Assembly (NCBI RefSeq): GCF_034263275.1
Contig: NZ_CP139559.1
Coordinates: forward strand, 3,038,001 to 3,102,000
Length of the DNA: 64,000 nt
From: Mucilaginibacter sp. cycad4
GTDB taxonomy: Bacteria > Bacteroidota > Bacteroidia > Sphingobacteriales > Sphingobacteriaceae
Direction: 5' to 3'
Positions 16,604-24,323 of this stretch are shown here, in pieces. The stretch's first letter is position 1. Each line of letters begins with the position of its first letter. The translations under genes and the position numbers were made by a program. The notes beneath the pieces were generated by a model. That model ran no database searches, had not been told where the DNA came from, and worked only from the letters and a program-made list of their open reading frames with translations.

Positions 16604-18379
16604 TTACTGCTCTACAGCCATAGCAGTAACCGCCTGCAGATACCAGGCAGCATGTGGTAACCATTGTTCTGTCCAGCGCCATTCGTTGCCGTCGTCTTTC
16701 ATTTTAAAATCGATACCGCTGCCATCAGCATTTTCCTTTTTTCCGGTAACCCCGTTGGAGATACCGCCCTTACCCGATCCATGCCCAAAGTTCGAGCTCA
16801 TATACGGCACATTATTTTTACCGTACTGGTACATAAAGCACATTTGGTAAGGATTACAGCCTAAAATCCAGGCTATCTGGTGCGATGCATATTCGGCAAG
16901 TTGCTTTTTTACTCCCCAGCCACCCTTCTCGGGATATACCAATCGTCCCCCTACTAATGCCGCCGTAGCCAGCGAACCCAATCGGGCGTTTTCGCCCTGC
17001 CACCACCAGCCGGTTTCATTTTCATGCGGGACAAAGAAACCATCTTTTACAGCACCCCTGAATTTAAACGACTGCCGCGCATATCCAAACGGGTTAGCTA
17101 CATTACCGGTTACCTTCAGGTTATAATCCAAAGCTTTTTTTACGGTGGATAAGGCAGCCATCCGGTCATTAGTTTCTTTTTCCTTATCTAAATACCTGCA
17201 CAGTGCAATAACGGGTAAGCCGGCGTCAGATGCGTGCCAGAACGGCCTGTCGCCGTTATCAGCAATAAAATAACCTGCGGGGCTCATCCGCTTGTTAAGG
17301 TTTTGTGCGCGTTTACGGGCCTCATCTCGGTAAAGCATACTGTCAGTAGCTATCCACAATTCGGTAGCAGCCATCAGGGCACAATAGTCGTCAATGATAT
17401 TTTCCTTGCCGTCGTCATCATATTTGGTATTGTTTGCCAGCAAGTGCGCGAAAGCCCGTTTGGCAGCGGCAAGATATTCTGCCGACTTAAAGTCACCGTC
17501 TTTTTTCAATTGCGAGATCCGCGCCAGCGATGCAATGGCCATGCCCCCTCCTTCGCGAAAAGCAGCCTGGTATTCATCTGTAGTAACGCTGTTCGCTTTT
17601 AACCCTACAACACGCCTGGCTTTAGGGTCCTTATTAAAATAGCTGAATACGATCATGTAAAAATAATCGTCTTTTGACAGGGCGCGCATCATATAGTCGG
17701 CCCCCCAAAGTGCTTCATTCACCATGCCATCATAAATCCCCAGTTTATTTAACAAACCCGGCGCAGTTTGCACTGTATTGATCATTGACCAGGTTACGAG
17801 GGGTATTTGCTGGGGCGACATAAAATTAGCATAAGCCAAATGCGAAAAGTATTTGCTTACATCACCTGATGCATCACACCAGCCGCCACGCAGGTCAACT
17901 GTTTTATCGCTGCCATAAAGTTTAACAGCCGCATCGGCCTGCCATTCGGTTGGGGTATTGGCGCGCTGCCTGTTATAATAGCTCAACACCGAAGGGATAG
18001 TGGTCACAGCCAGTGCGTTCTCTTTGATCTCAAACCAGGCGGATGCTGAATCTTTATTTCTCCCTATTATAACCCGGTACTTACCTTCTGTTTTAAAATC
18101 CGAAAAATCGGCCTGGTAAAAATACGCGCCTTTAACCCATTCATCTATCTGAAGCGGGCCGGTAAGCCTGGCTTTATATACCACCTTACCTGTTGAATTT
18201 TCAAGCTCAAAAAACATATCGGGCGTAAACCTGGTATCATTGCGCACAACAATAGTTTTTGCCCCCCGCGCATCATATCCCACCTGGTTCATATAAAAAA
18301 TAGGATCGGCTTTACAAAGGCTGCAAACCAGGGTAAATAAAATTGCAAGTATAATTTGGCAGCGGTTAAACAGGTTCAT
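16604..18379 (-). CDS. GH9 family glycoside hydrolase with N-terminal Ig-like domain
   Basis: 591 residues from the ATG at 18377-18379, chosen because MNLFNRCQIILAILFTLV starts a normal signal peptide; an ATG nine codons upstream is also in frame. After the signal comes a CelD-type Ig-like domain (about 25-120, FYMNQVGYDARGAK). The (alpha/alpha)6 catalytic domain carries GGWCDASGDVSKY (Asp 169-173 region, nucleophilic water activation) and a late WWWQGENARLGSLA segment supplying the Glu acid. GH9 enzymes are mostly endo-glucanases, but some cleave glucosamine or xyloglucan substrates; with GH20 genes on both sides an amino-sugar polymer is possible. Confidence 0.9.
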   Translation of the reverse strand: MNLFNRCQIILAILFTLVCSLCKADPIFYMNQVGYDARGAKTIVVRNDTRFTPDMFFELENSTGKVVYKARLTGPLQIDEWVKGAYFYQADFSDFKTEGKYRVIIGRNKDSASAWFEIKENALAVTTIPSVLSYYNRQRANTPTEWQADAAVKLYGSDKTVDLRGGWCDASGDVSKYFSHLAYANFMSPQQIPLVTWSMINTVQTAPGLLNKLGIYDGMVNEALWGADYMMRALSKDDYFYMIVFSYFNKDPKARRVVGLKANSVTTDEYQAAFREGGGMAIASLARISQLKKDGDFKSAEYLAAAKRAFAHLLANNTKYDDDGKENIIDDYCALMAATELWIATDSMLYRDEARKRAQNLNKRMSPAGYFIADNGDRPFWHASDAGLPVIALCRYLDKEKETNDRMAALSTVKKALDYNLKVTGNVANPFGYARQSFKFRGAVKDGFFVPHENETGWWWQGENARLGSLATAALVGGRLVYPEKGGWGVKKQLAEYASHQIAWILGCNPYQMCFMYQYGKNNVPYMSSNFGHGSGKGGISNGVTGKKENADGSGIDFKMKDDGNEWRWTEQWLPHAAWYLQAVTAMAVEQ

Positions 18380-18419
18380 GTAAATGTGGGTTATTGATAC
18401 CTGCAATTTACGGCATTTA

Positions 18420-18427
18420 CAAACTTA
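18420..18427 (-). promoter_or_regulatory. -7 box for the GH9 gene
   Basis: TAAGTTTG on the minus strand lies 41 bases before the chosen GH9 ATG and matches TAnnTTTG. Confidence 0.5.
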
Positions 18428-18564
18428 CAGTTAGTGATCTTAGTTAAAAAGCATTACCCATCGCCCCTAATTCACCACTACAATGTATTTAAGCAACCGT
18501 AGTTATTTATTGGGCCCTACTAAAACAAACTATAAATACCAACCGCTTTACCCATTTATTTAGT
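18428..18564. other. Divergent spacer between GH9 and the structured leader
   Basis: AT-rich spacer upstream of both promoters. No open frame or strong repeat is seen. Confidence 0.4.
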
Positions 18565-18572
18565 TAACTTTG
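18565..18572 (+). promoter_or_regulatory. -7 promoter box of the structured leader
   Basis: TAACTTTG matches TAnnTTTG and would start transcription near 18579, about 130 bases before the ATG at 18711. Confidence 0.55.
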
Positions 18573-18578
18573 AAAAGT

Positions 18579-18699
18579 TACAAAATTGGCTGCCATCACA
18601 AGCCAATAATTACAACGCATTATACCGGGAGATTTTACAAGCTCCTCAACCTGATAACCGAAGCCCTTGTATCCATACTATACGAGGGCTTTTGCTTTT
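18579..18699 (+). ncRNA. Structured leader or small RNA ending in a terminator
   Basis: The predicted transcript contains three hairpins: TTGGCT/AGCCAA (18586-18591, 18601-18606), GGAG/CTCC (18628-18631, 18642-18645) and a 12-bp terminator stem (18661-18672 with 18680-18691) followed by TTTTGCTTTT. It ends 12 bases before the start of a 113-residue gene. This is the layout of an attenuator, a riboswitch or an independent small RNA. I do not recognise a known riboswitch class. Confidence 0.5.
18661..18699 (+). terminator. Intrinsic terminator inside the leader
   Basis: A 12-bp stem with one G-U pair, seven-base loop and a T-rich tail sits directly upstream of the next coding region. Confidence 0.8.
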
Positions 18700-18710
18700 A
18701 AAAAACGATT

Positions 18711-19052
18711 ATGGACGAAAGAAATTATTTGATGACATGGCAAAAGTACATGCCTGTAATACGCCTGCACTTAAAAAGAAGCTTGCAGGAAGAACAGCAG
18801 TTTAAGCTAAATATAACCGATTTTGAAGCTGCTGGCAGCAGGGGCAAATCCGGCTATACATTTAGTATCAACATGGAAAATGGCAAGGTGACCAACAACA
18901 TCAGCGGATCGGCAGTGGCCCGAGATTTATACGAACTCCTTAAAGCCGACAACGCGATCAAAGAGCTTTTAAAAGATAAAAATGTAAAAATGAGTGTTGG
19001 CAAATCGTTTGTCCTGAGCATTAAAACCACGCACCTATCTTCTTATAGATAA
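18711..19052 (+). CDS. Conserved-looking hypothetical protein behind the leader
   Basis: A 113-residue protein starting MDERNYLMTWQKYMPVIRL. I do not recognise a family. It is mixed charged and hydrophobic with no signal peptide or membrane segment, a predicted N-terminal helix, a beta-rich middle (KSGYTFSINMENGKVTNN) and a helical AVARDLYELLKADNAIKELLK. It is likely a small cytoplasmic protein. Good codon structure, a promoter, a leader and a strong terminator make it a real gene. The upstream terminator suggests its expression is conditional. Confidence 0.7.
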   Translation: MDERNYLMTWQKYMPVIRLHLKRSLQEEQQFKLNITDFEAAGSRGKSGYTFSINMENGKVTNNISGSAVARDLYELLKADNAIKELLKDKNVKMSVGKSFVLSIKTTHLSSYR

Positions 19053-19072
19053 TAATATCCGGAAGTAATTTC

Positions 19073-19106
19073 AAAAAGGAAATAACCCGTCGGTTATTTC
19101 CTTTTT
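19073..19106. terminator. Bidirectional terminator between convergent genes
   Basis: A 15-bp perfect stem (19073-19087 with 19092-19106) with loop CGTC is flanked by A and T runs, so it can stop transcription from both sides. The stop codon of the minus-strand GH20 gene lies within it. Confidence 0.9.
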
Positions 19107-20881
19107 TTATGAGATGTTTTCTTGCTTTTACCTGATGAGGAAGATTTTTTTGAAGATGACTTTTTAGACGACGAATGTTTTACTGATGAAGAATGTTTTG
19201 ATGAATGGCTGCTCTTTTTTGATGACCTTCCATGCCTTCTGCGCGGACGGTAACCCTCTTCATCGATATTCTGGTCTGCCGGTCTTTCCATTTTCCTGAT
19301 CTTAGGGCCAAAATCAATAGCCTCGTCATGGAAAAACTTGTCGAAAGGATTAAAATAATAAATATTAGCCGCATCATAGATCTTGATACTTGCCTTTAAA
19401 CGGTTGTTGAAAGCCTCTTCATCTTTAAGCTCGGGGGCTGTCCATCCAGCTTCGGCCAAACCGGCTATACGCGGAAACAGCATAAAATCAAGACGCTTTT
19501 CAGAACCTATCATTTCTGTCCAGATGTTGGCCTGCACACCGATGACCTGTTTAGATTGCAGGTCTTCGTTATTTTGCATTTGCTTCTCCGGGAAACCGTA
19601 AACACTGCCAACGGTATTATATACGCCTTTCCACCTGCGGCCCGACATATGATCTGCATCCTGTACAAAATCAAAATACATAGGCAGGCGCGGACAAAGC
19701 ACCACCTGATAGCCTTTTTGTAAAGCTAAATGAAGCTGGCCCGGCATGTTTTGCCTCCACCAAAAAATAATGGTTTTATCGGCAGGGAGATTTGTACCCG
19801 TTGCTTCATCCCACGCCAACACTTTGCTACCTGCATTTATAGCAGTATCAGCTACACGCTTAAAGAAATAACGCTCCAACTCACCTACATCGGCAAAATT
19901 GTTCTTTTGCATAAACCCTGCGATTGAAGGATTAAGCGACCAGGCTTTTACGCCTAATGCCACCTCGTCGCCTCCCAAATGGATCATTTTAGAGGGAAAA
20001 AGTGAGCTTGTTTCTTTAATAATGTTACCAAGGAACTGGTAGGTGCTATCGATTGCGGGATTAAAAGTAAAATTAGGATAGCCTTCTACACTGCCGCCGC
20101 TAAACTGCGGATAGGCTTTATTGGCTGCTGTCGCGTGCCCGGGCATATCAATTTCGGGGATCACGGTTATAAATCTTTCAGCAGCATACGCTATAATTTC
20201 TTTGATCTGGACCTGGGTATAATATTGCGGATCAGCAGATGAGTCGCTGTAGTTGCCTATCCCTCCAACAAGCGTTAGTTTAGGATATTTTTTTATTTCC
20301 AAACGCCAACCCTGTGCATCGGTTAAATGCCAGTGAAATTTATTCAGCTTATAGTAAGCCATCCAGTCAAGGATCTGCTTAACTTTTTCCATCCCAAAAA
20401 AATGGCGCGACTCATCAAGCATTAATCCCCGCCATTGATAGCGCGGGGTATCGGCAATTGTTAAAGACGCTAAGCTGATGGTTTCGCCCCGGGGCTGGTC
20501 TTTAATCATTTGCAGCAAGGAGATCATCCCATAAAACACCCCATCACGGTTTGACGAAGAAATGGTAATTTCATTAGCCACAATTTTTAAGGAATATGCC
20601 CCAGCGGTGGGATCGCCGTTGGTTAACAACAAATGAATAACACTGCCTGCATCTTTATTATCAACGGCAAGCGTAAAACCCGCCGACTGGCTTACCTGTT
20701 TTTGGAAGTAACGGGCTATCGGCAACAACGAAGCATCATTTACACCAACGGTACTGTGATTACTAAAAGTAAACTGCCCTGTACCATTAATAACAGACTT
20801 GGGCTGTGGGATTATATTGACATTTTGTGCCCGCAAGTAACCGGAAAACAAAATAAATACAAGTACGATCTTAAATTTCAT
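19094..20881 (-). CDS. GH20 beta-N-acetylhexosaminidase with Lys/Ser-rich C-terminal tail
   Basis: A 595-residue secreted enzyme with a signal peptide (MKFKIVLVFILFSGYLRAQ). Residues about 20-140 are the GH20 N-terminal domain and about 145-520 the catalytic barrel. The catalytic pair is Asp305-Glu306 in IHLGGDEVALG, with RGLMLDESRHFF and FHWHLTDAQGWRLEIKKYP as further family motifs. After the barrel, residues about 545-595 are made almost only of Lys, Arg, Ser and His and contain no acidic residue. Such a tail is not part of GH20 and may bind polyanions or the cell surface. It is divergent from the Wzz-like gene and not in an operon with the first GH20. Confidence 0.92.
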   Translation of the reverse strand: MKFKIVLVFILFSGYLRAQNVNIIPQPKSVINGTGQFTFSNHSTVGVNDASLLPIARYFQKQVSQSAGFTLAVDNKDAGSVIHLLLTNGDPTAGAYSLKIVANEITISSSNRDGVFYGMISLLQMIKDQPRGETISLASLTIADTPRYQWRGLMLDESRHFFGMEKVKQILDWMAYYKLNKFHWHLTDAQGWRLEIKKYPKLTLVGGIGNYSDSSADPQYYTQVQIKEIIAYAAERFITVIPEIDMPGHATAANKAYPQFSGGSVEGYPNFTFNPAIDSTYQFLGNIIKETSSLFPSKMIHLGGDEVALGVKAWSLNPSIAGFMQKNNFADVGELERYFFKRVADTAINAGSKVLAWDEATGTNLPADKTIIFWWRQNMPGQLHLALQKGYQVVLCPRLPMYFDFVQDADHMSGRRWKGVYNTVGSVYGFPEKQMQNNEDLQSKQVIGVQANIWTEMIGSEKRLDFMLFPRIAGLAEAGWTAPELKDEEAFNNRLKASIKIYDAANIYYFNPFDKFFHDEAIDFGPKIRKMERPADQNIDEEGYRPRRRHGRSSKKSSHSSKHSSSVKHSSSKKSSSKKSSSSGKSKKTSHKKRK

Positions 20882-21202
20882 TTAAAAACAACTCAAATAG
20901 TTTGGGGCTGCTATGATATGAATTTTCTTTGAGAAACCGGGTAATTTGTTTGTAACAAAGTGTTTAACTCCTGCAACCGGGCAGTTGTTATTCGTAAGGT
21001 CATGAAATCACCTGTCAATGCGTTTCGAGAGTTGTATAAATTGCTTTACAATTTTGAGATACGATTGTGGAGTTTAGCTATAGCAACATGTAAAGCGTTA
21101 ATAAAATTACAACAGCGCAAAGAACAATCGCAAAACGAGCGTTCTGGATAAATTGCAATTTACTAAATTACAGCAATTTACATCACACAAGTATTATATC
21201 CT
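20882..21202. other. Intergenic stretch between GH20 and the Wzz-like gene
   Basis: 321 bases holding the divergent promoters. A 49-codon open frame from an ATG at 21001 to 21150 is present but not well supported. No repeat or terminator is seen. Confidence 0.4.
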
Positions 21203-22756
21203 ATGAACCAGGCTCGCATCAAAGGAGCGGGAAGGAATATTTCAGGCCTGTTATTCCGCAACAGATATTTCGTTATTGCTTCGGTAATAATTCTTGTTTT
21301 AGCAGCTTCAGTTTATTTACTTTTTTCATCCCCTAAATACAAAGTGAGCATGGAGTTGACTGCTTCCGGCGATTGGGAATTATCAACGACTGCAATTAAG
21401 GAGTTGCGTTCTGAAACCACGATAAAAAAAGCGGTCAATGCATTAGGGCTCCAGGTGAGCTATTATCGTAAGGGAACTTTTACAACAAAAGAGATATACG
21501 GCGATTCATTACCCATTAAGCTTATACCTGGAAAGGGCGGCATCTATACTTCTCCTGTTGAAATCACCGTCAATTTAATTAATGGCAGCGTTTATAGGAT
21601 TGATCAGAATAATGTATTCACAGATGTACTTTTATACCACCCGGTTAAACATGGATCTTTAAGCTATACCATCATAAAAGGGCCTGCCTTTAAACCAATA
21701 CAACCACCGCTGGTAATAAAACTCACTCCTTCTGCCAACTTAACCGAACATTTTAGTAAAAGTTTAAATGCAAAAGTTTTGAGTAGTAACATTTTTGAAT
21801 TGAGCATAAACGCAGATAATGCTCAAAAGGGGCAGGATTTTTTGAAAAAGCTGGTGGAAATTATTAATGCCGAATATACCAAAGCCGGTTCCCCCACTAA
21901 ACCGGCGGTTGTTGATACCCAATTGCTTGCTAAATTAAACGATAGTATAACATACTATAAAGCAGTGGCCGATAAATATCACGAGCAGCAAGCCATACTG
22001 AACAACATCAAAAAACCCAGGCAAATGCCAAAGCCGAGAGCGGTTCCGGTACTGGTGACGGTGAAGACTGCATTGACTGAAAAAGAAAGAGCCGGCTTAA
22101 ATACACTCACTGCCGTTAAAGCATACGCCTTGAAACCTAATGACGCTTTTGTTATAATACCGGATAATTATCAAATTAGCGACTACCGTATCGAAGCACT
22201 CATACAGGATTTCAATAAAGCGCAACTTAATAAACAGCGGGTAATGCAGGATTCGGACAATGCTGAGGCAAGCGTTTATGCTTTCAAACTCGAACTTAAT
22301 TCAATAAAAGAAGCACTTGTTAATAGCATAACGGTAAAGGAACAAAAAATTAGAAATGCTCATCAAACTAAAGAGGTCCGTCAACTTGAGTACATTGATC
22401 AACCAAAAGATGCCGAGCAATCTCAAGATAGTATGCAGCCAAAAGATGTCGATCAGCCAAAAGATTCAAAATCAATAGCATCATTTTTGTCGTTGCAATT
22501 GAACGATTCTATCGCCCAAATAAACGCCTTAATTGAAAGCAAGCAACAACAGTATAACAGGCTATTACATGGATCAGGCAGGCAAAACCCTGGGCCAAGG
22601 CTCATTATAAATGAAACGTGGTACATGCGGGAATCAATGATCTCCAAATTGTTATTAGTATATTTTTTTGCGTTATTGACAGGTTTGCTGCTGCCTGTTT
22701 TATTGCTGATTATAAATAAATATATAACATCGGCTAAAAAAAAGGCGGCACAATAA
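21203..22756 (+). CDS. Wzz/GumC-like polysaccharide co-polymerase (orphan)
   Basis: A 517-residue inner-membrane protein with one membrane segment near each end (about 21-43 and 482-503), the topology of chain-length determinant proteins. The first segment is followed by SSPKYKVSMELTASGDWELS as in Wzz domains. The long periplasmic part has a Pro-rich stretch (KKPRQMPKPRAVPVLV) and near residues 399-422 an acidic imperfect repeat of QPKD. There is no C-terminal tyrosine kinase. It would control glycan chain length or export, but no polymerase or glycosyltransferase is adjacent, so assignment rests on topology and the N-terminal domain only. Confidence 0.6.
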   Translation: MNQARIKGAGRNISGLLFRNRYFVIASVIILVLAASVYLLFSSPKYKVSMELTASGDWELSTTAIKELRSETTIKKAVNALGLQVSYYRKGTFTTKEIYGDSLPIKLIPGKGGIYTSPVEITVNLINGSVYRIDQNNVFTDVLLYHPVKHGSLSYTIIKGPAFKPIQPPLVIKLTPSANLTEHFSKSLNAKVLSSNIFELSINADNAQKGQDFLKKLVEIINAEYTKAGSPTKPAVVDTQLLAKLNDSITYYKAVADKYHEQQAILNNIKKPRQMPKPRAVPVLVTVKTALTEKERAGLNTLTAVKAYALKPNDAFVIIPDNYQISDYRIEALIQDFNKAQLNKQRVMQDSDNAEASVYAFKLELNSIKEALVNSITVKEQKIRNAHQTKEVRQLEYIDQPKDAEQSQDSMQPKDVDQPKDSKSIASFLSLQLNDSIAQINALIESKQQQYNRLLHGSGRQNPGPRLIINETWYMRESMISKLLLVYFFALLTGLLLPVLLLIINKYITSAKKKAAQ

Positions 22757-22784
22757 ATGCAAAAAAGCATTACCCGTAACATGC

Positions 22785-22819
22785 AAAACGGCCGATCAGG
22801 GTTTCTGATCAGCCGTTTT
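22785..22819. terminator. Terminator between Wzz-like gene and efflux operon
   Basis: AAAACGGC (22785-22792) and GATCAG (22794-22799) pair with CTGATC (22805-22810) and GCCGTTTT (22812-22819), one mismatch. It lies between convergent genes and can serve both. Confidence 0.85.
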
Positions 22820-22844
22820 CTGTTTTCATAGGGCAGATAGAAGC

Positions 22845-24257
22845 TTATTTCCAGCCGCCGCCTAATGAGCGGTAAAGCTCGGCGTTGGCACTAAGCTGCG
22901 CCATTTTTATTGAAGCTAATTCAAGCTCGCCCTGTAATACGTTACCCTGAGCGGTTATTACTTCAAGGTAATTGGCAAGGCCATTTTTAAATAATAAACT
23001 GGCATTAGTTGTAGCCTGCTGCAATGTTTTAACGCGGTTAGCTGCAATAGTTTGCTGCTCTTTGAGTTTCTGAAGCCTTACTAATGCATCTGAAACTTCG
23101 CCCACGGCATTCAGTACCGATTGGCGGAACTGGATCACAGATTTCTCACGATCAACCTTAGCAACCTCGTATTGGGTACGCAATTGTTTGCGCTGTAACA
23201 AAGGCTGAGCTATGCCACCTGCCACTGTACCAAACAACGAAGCGGGTATATTGAACCAGTTGCTTGATTTAAATGAATTTAAACCTCCCTGGCCGGTAAT
23301 GGTTAATGAAGGGTAAAGCTGAGCCTTAGCTATACCAACCCTTGCGTTAGCAATGTTCAAAGCCAGTTCAGAGCTCCTGACATCGGGCCTGCGGCTAACC
23401 ATTGCTGATGGCACACCTGCCGAAAGTGTTTCGGGGAAAGTGATATCATTAAGTTTAGCGCTACGCTCAATAGCATCAGGCAATTTACCGGCTAAAATGC
23501 TCAACCCGTTTTCCTGAACGTTGATATCGCGCTCAAACTGAGGAACCAGTTGGGCGGCAGATTCCAGCTGGGCCTGCGCCTGTTGTACCCCCAAAAAAGT
23601 TACCTGGCCGGCATCATATTGTAATTTGATAATGCGCAAAGTACTGTCATTCAATTTTACGTTTTTCTTTGCAATTTCCAACTGTTCGTCAAGCATTAGC
23701 AGGTTATAGTAACCTTGTGATACGCTTGCTACAATATTGGTTTGGATAGCCCTTTTAGCTTCATTAGTCTGCAGGTATTGAGCCAAAGCCTGGCGGTTTT
23801 GGTTACGGATCTTACCCCAGATATCGGCCTCCCATGAAAGGGCTAAATTTGCATTATAATCTTCGATATGTTTGGTACCGATGCCATATTGTTTAATGCT
23901 TAAACCATTGATGCTATTGTCTGACGGACGGTTGGTACTTGCTGTAACGTTTAAACCTAAAGTAGGTGCGTAGTTCCATTTAACCTGTTTAAATTGTAAC
24001 TCAGAGGCTTCAATGTTTTTAACTGCCACCTGCATATCGTAATTTTTAACAATGGCACTATCAATCAATTTTTGAAGAGCGGCATCGGTAAAAAAGTTTT
24101 TCCATTGCAAGTCGGCAATGCTGCTGGTATCGCCGGTGGTAACCGCATTCCTGAAATTTTCAGGCAGCCCATCTTTCGGCGTAGCAACATCTTTTGAAAC
24201 TTTACAGCCTGCCAGCACCACCAGTGCAAGGGCCAAACTGCCTATAATATTTTTCAT
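22845..24257 (-). CDS. Outer-membrane efflux lipoprotein, TolC/NodT (OprM) family
   Basis: A 470-residue outer-membrane channel with a lipoprotein signal (LALVVLAGC, Cys18). Two outer-membrane efflux repeats follow; SRRPDVRSSELALNIANARVG is the family's signature and the C-terminal half has long heptad-like helices for the periplasmic tunnel. It is the exit duct of the tripartite pump encoded upstream by the RND permease and adaptor genes. It lies 66 bases after the permease, separated by a stable hairpin. Confidence 0.93.
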   Translation of the reverse strand: MKNIIGSLALALVVLAGCKVSKDVATPKDGLPENFRNAVTTGDTSSIADLQWKNFFTDAALQKLIDSAIVKNYDMQVAVKNIEASELQFKQVKWNYAPTLGLNVTASTNRPSDNSINGLSIKQYGIGTKHIEDYNANLALSWEADIWGKIRNQNRQALAQYLQTNEAKRAIQTNIVASVSQGYYNLLMLDEQLEIAKKNVKLNDSTLRIIKLQYDAGQVTFLGVQQAQAQLESAAQLVPQFERDINVQENGLSILAGKLPDAIERSAKLNDITFPETLSAGVPSAMVSRRPDVRSSELALNIANARVGIAKAQLYPSLTITGQGGLNSFKSSNWFNIPASLFGTVAGGIAQPLLQRKQLRTQYEVAKVDREKSVIQFRQSVLNAVGEVSDALVRLQKLKEQQTIAANRVKTLQQATTNASLLFKNGLANYLEVITAQGNVLQGELELASIKMAQLSANAELYRSLGGGWK

Positions 24258-24272
24258 TGTTGTATCTTTTTT

Positions 24273-24305
24273 AAACTATCATGGATTTAAAACCCATGAT
24301 AGTTT
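24273..24305 (-). promoter_or_regulatory. Intercistronic hairpin between permease and TolC genes
   Basis: A perfect 12-bp stem (24273-24284 with 24294-24305) and nine-base loop. On the minus strand it is followed by A-rich, not T-rich, sequence, so it is more likely an mRNA-stability or processing element than a terminator. Confidence 0.6.
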
Positions 24306-24323
24306 TAGTTGACGTTTAATTGA

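Noticed and set aside
18618..18660. Possible TPP or fluoride riboswitch because of the CTGATAACC string
   Set aside because: The flanking conserved pieces of either class are missing, so only an unnamed leader is reported.
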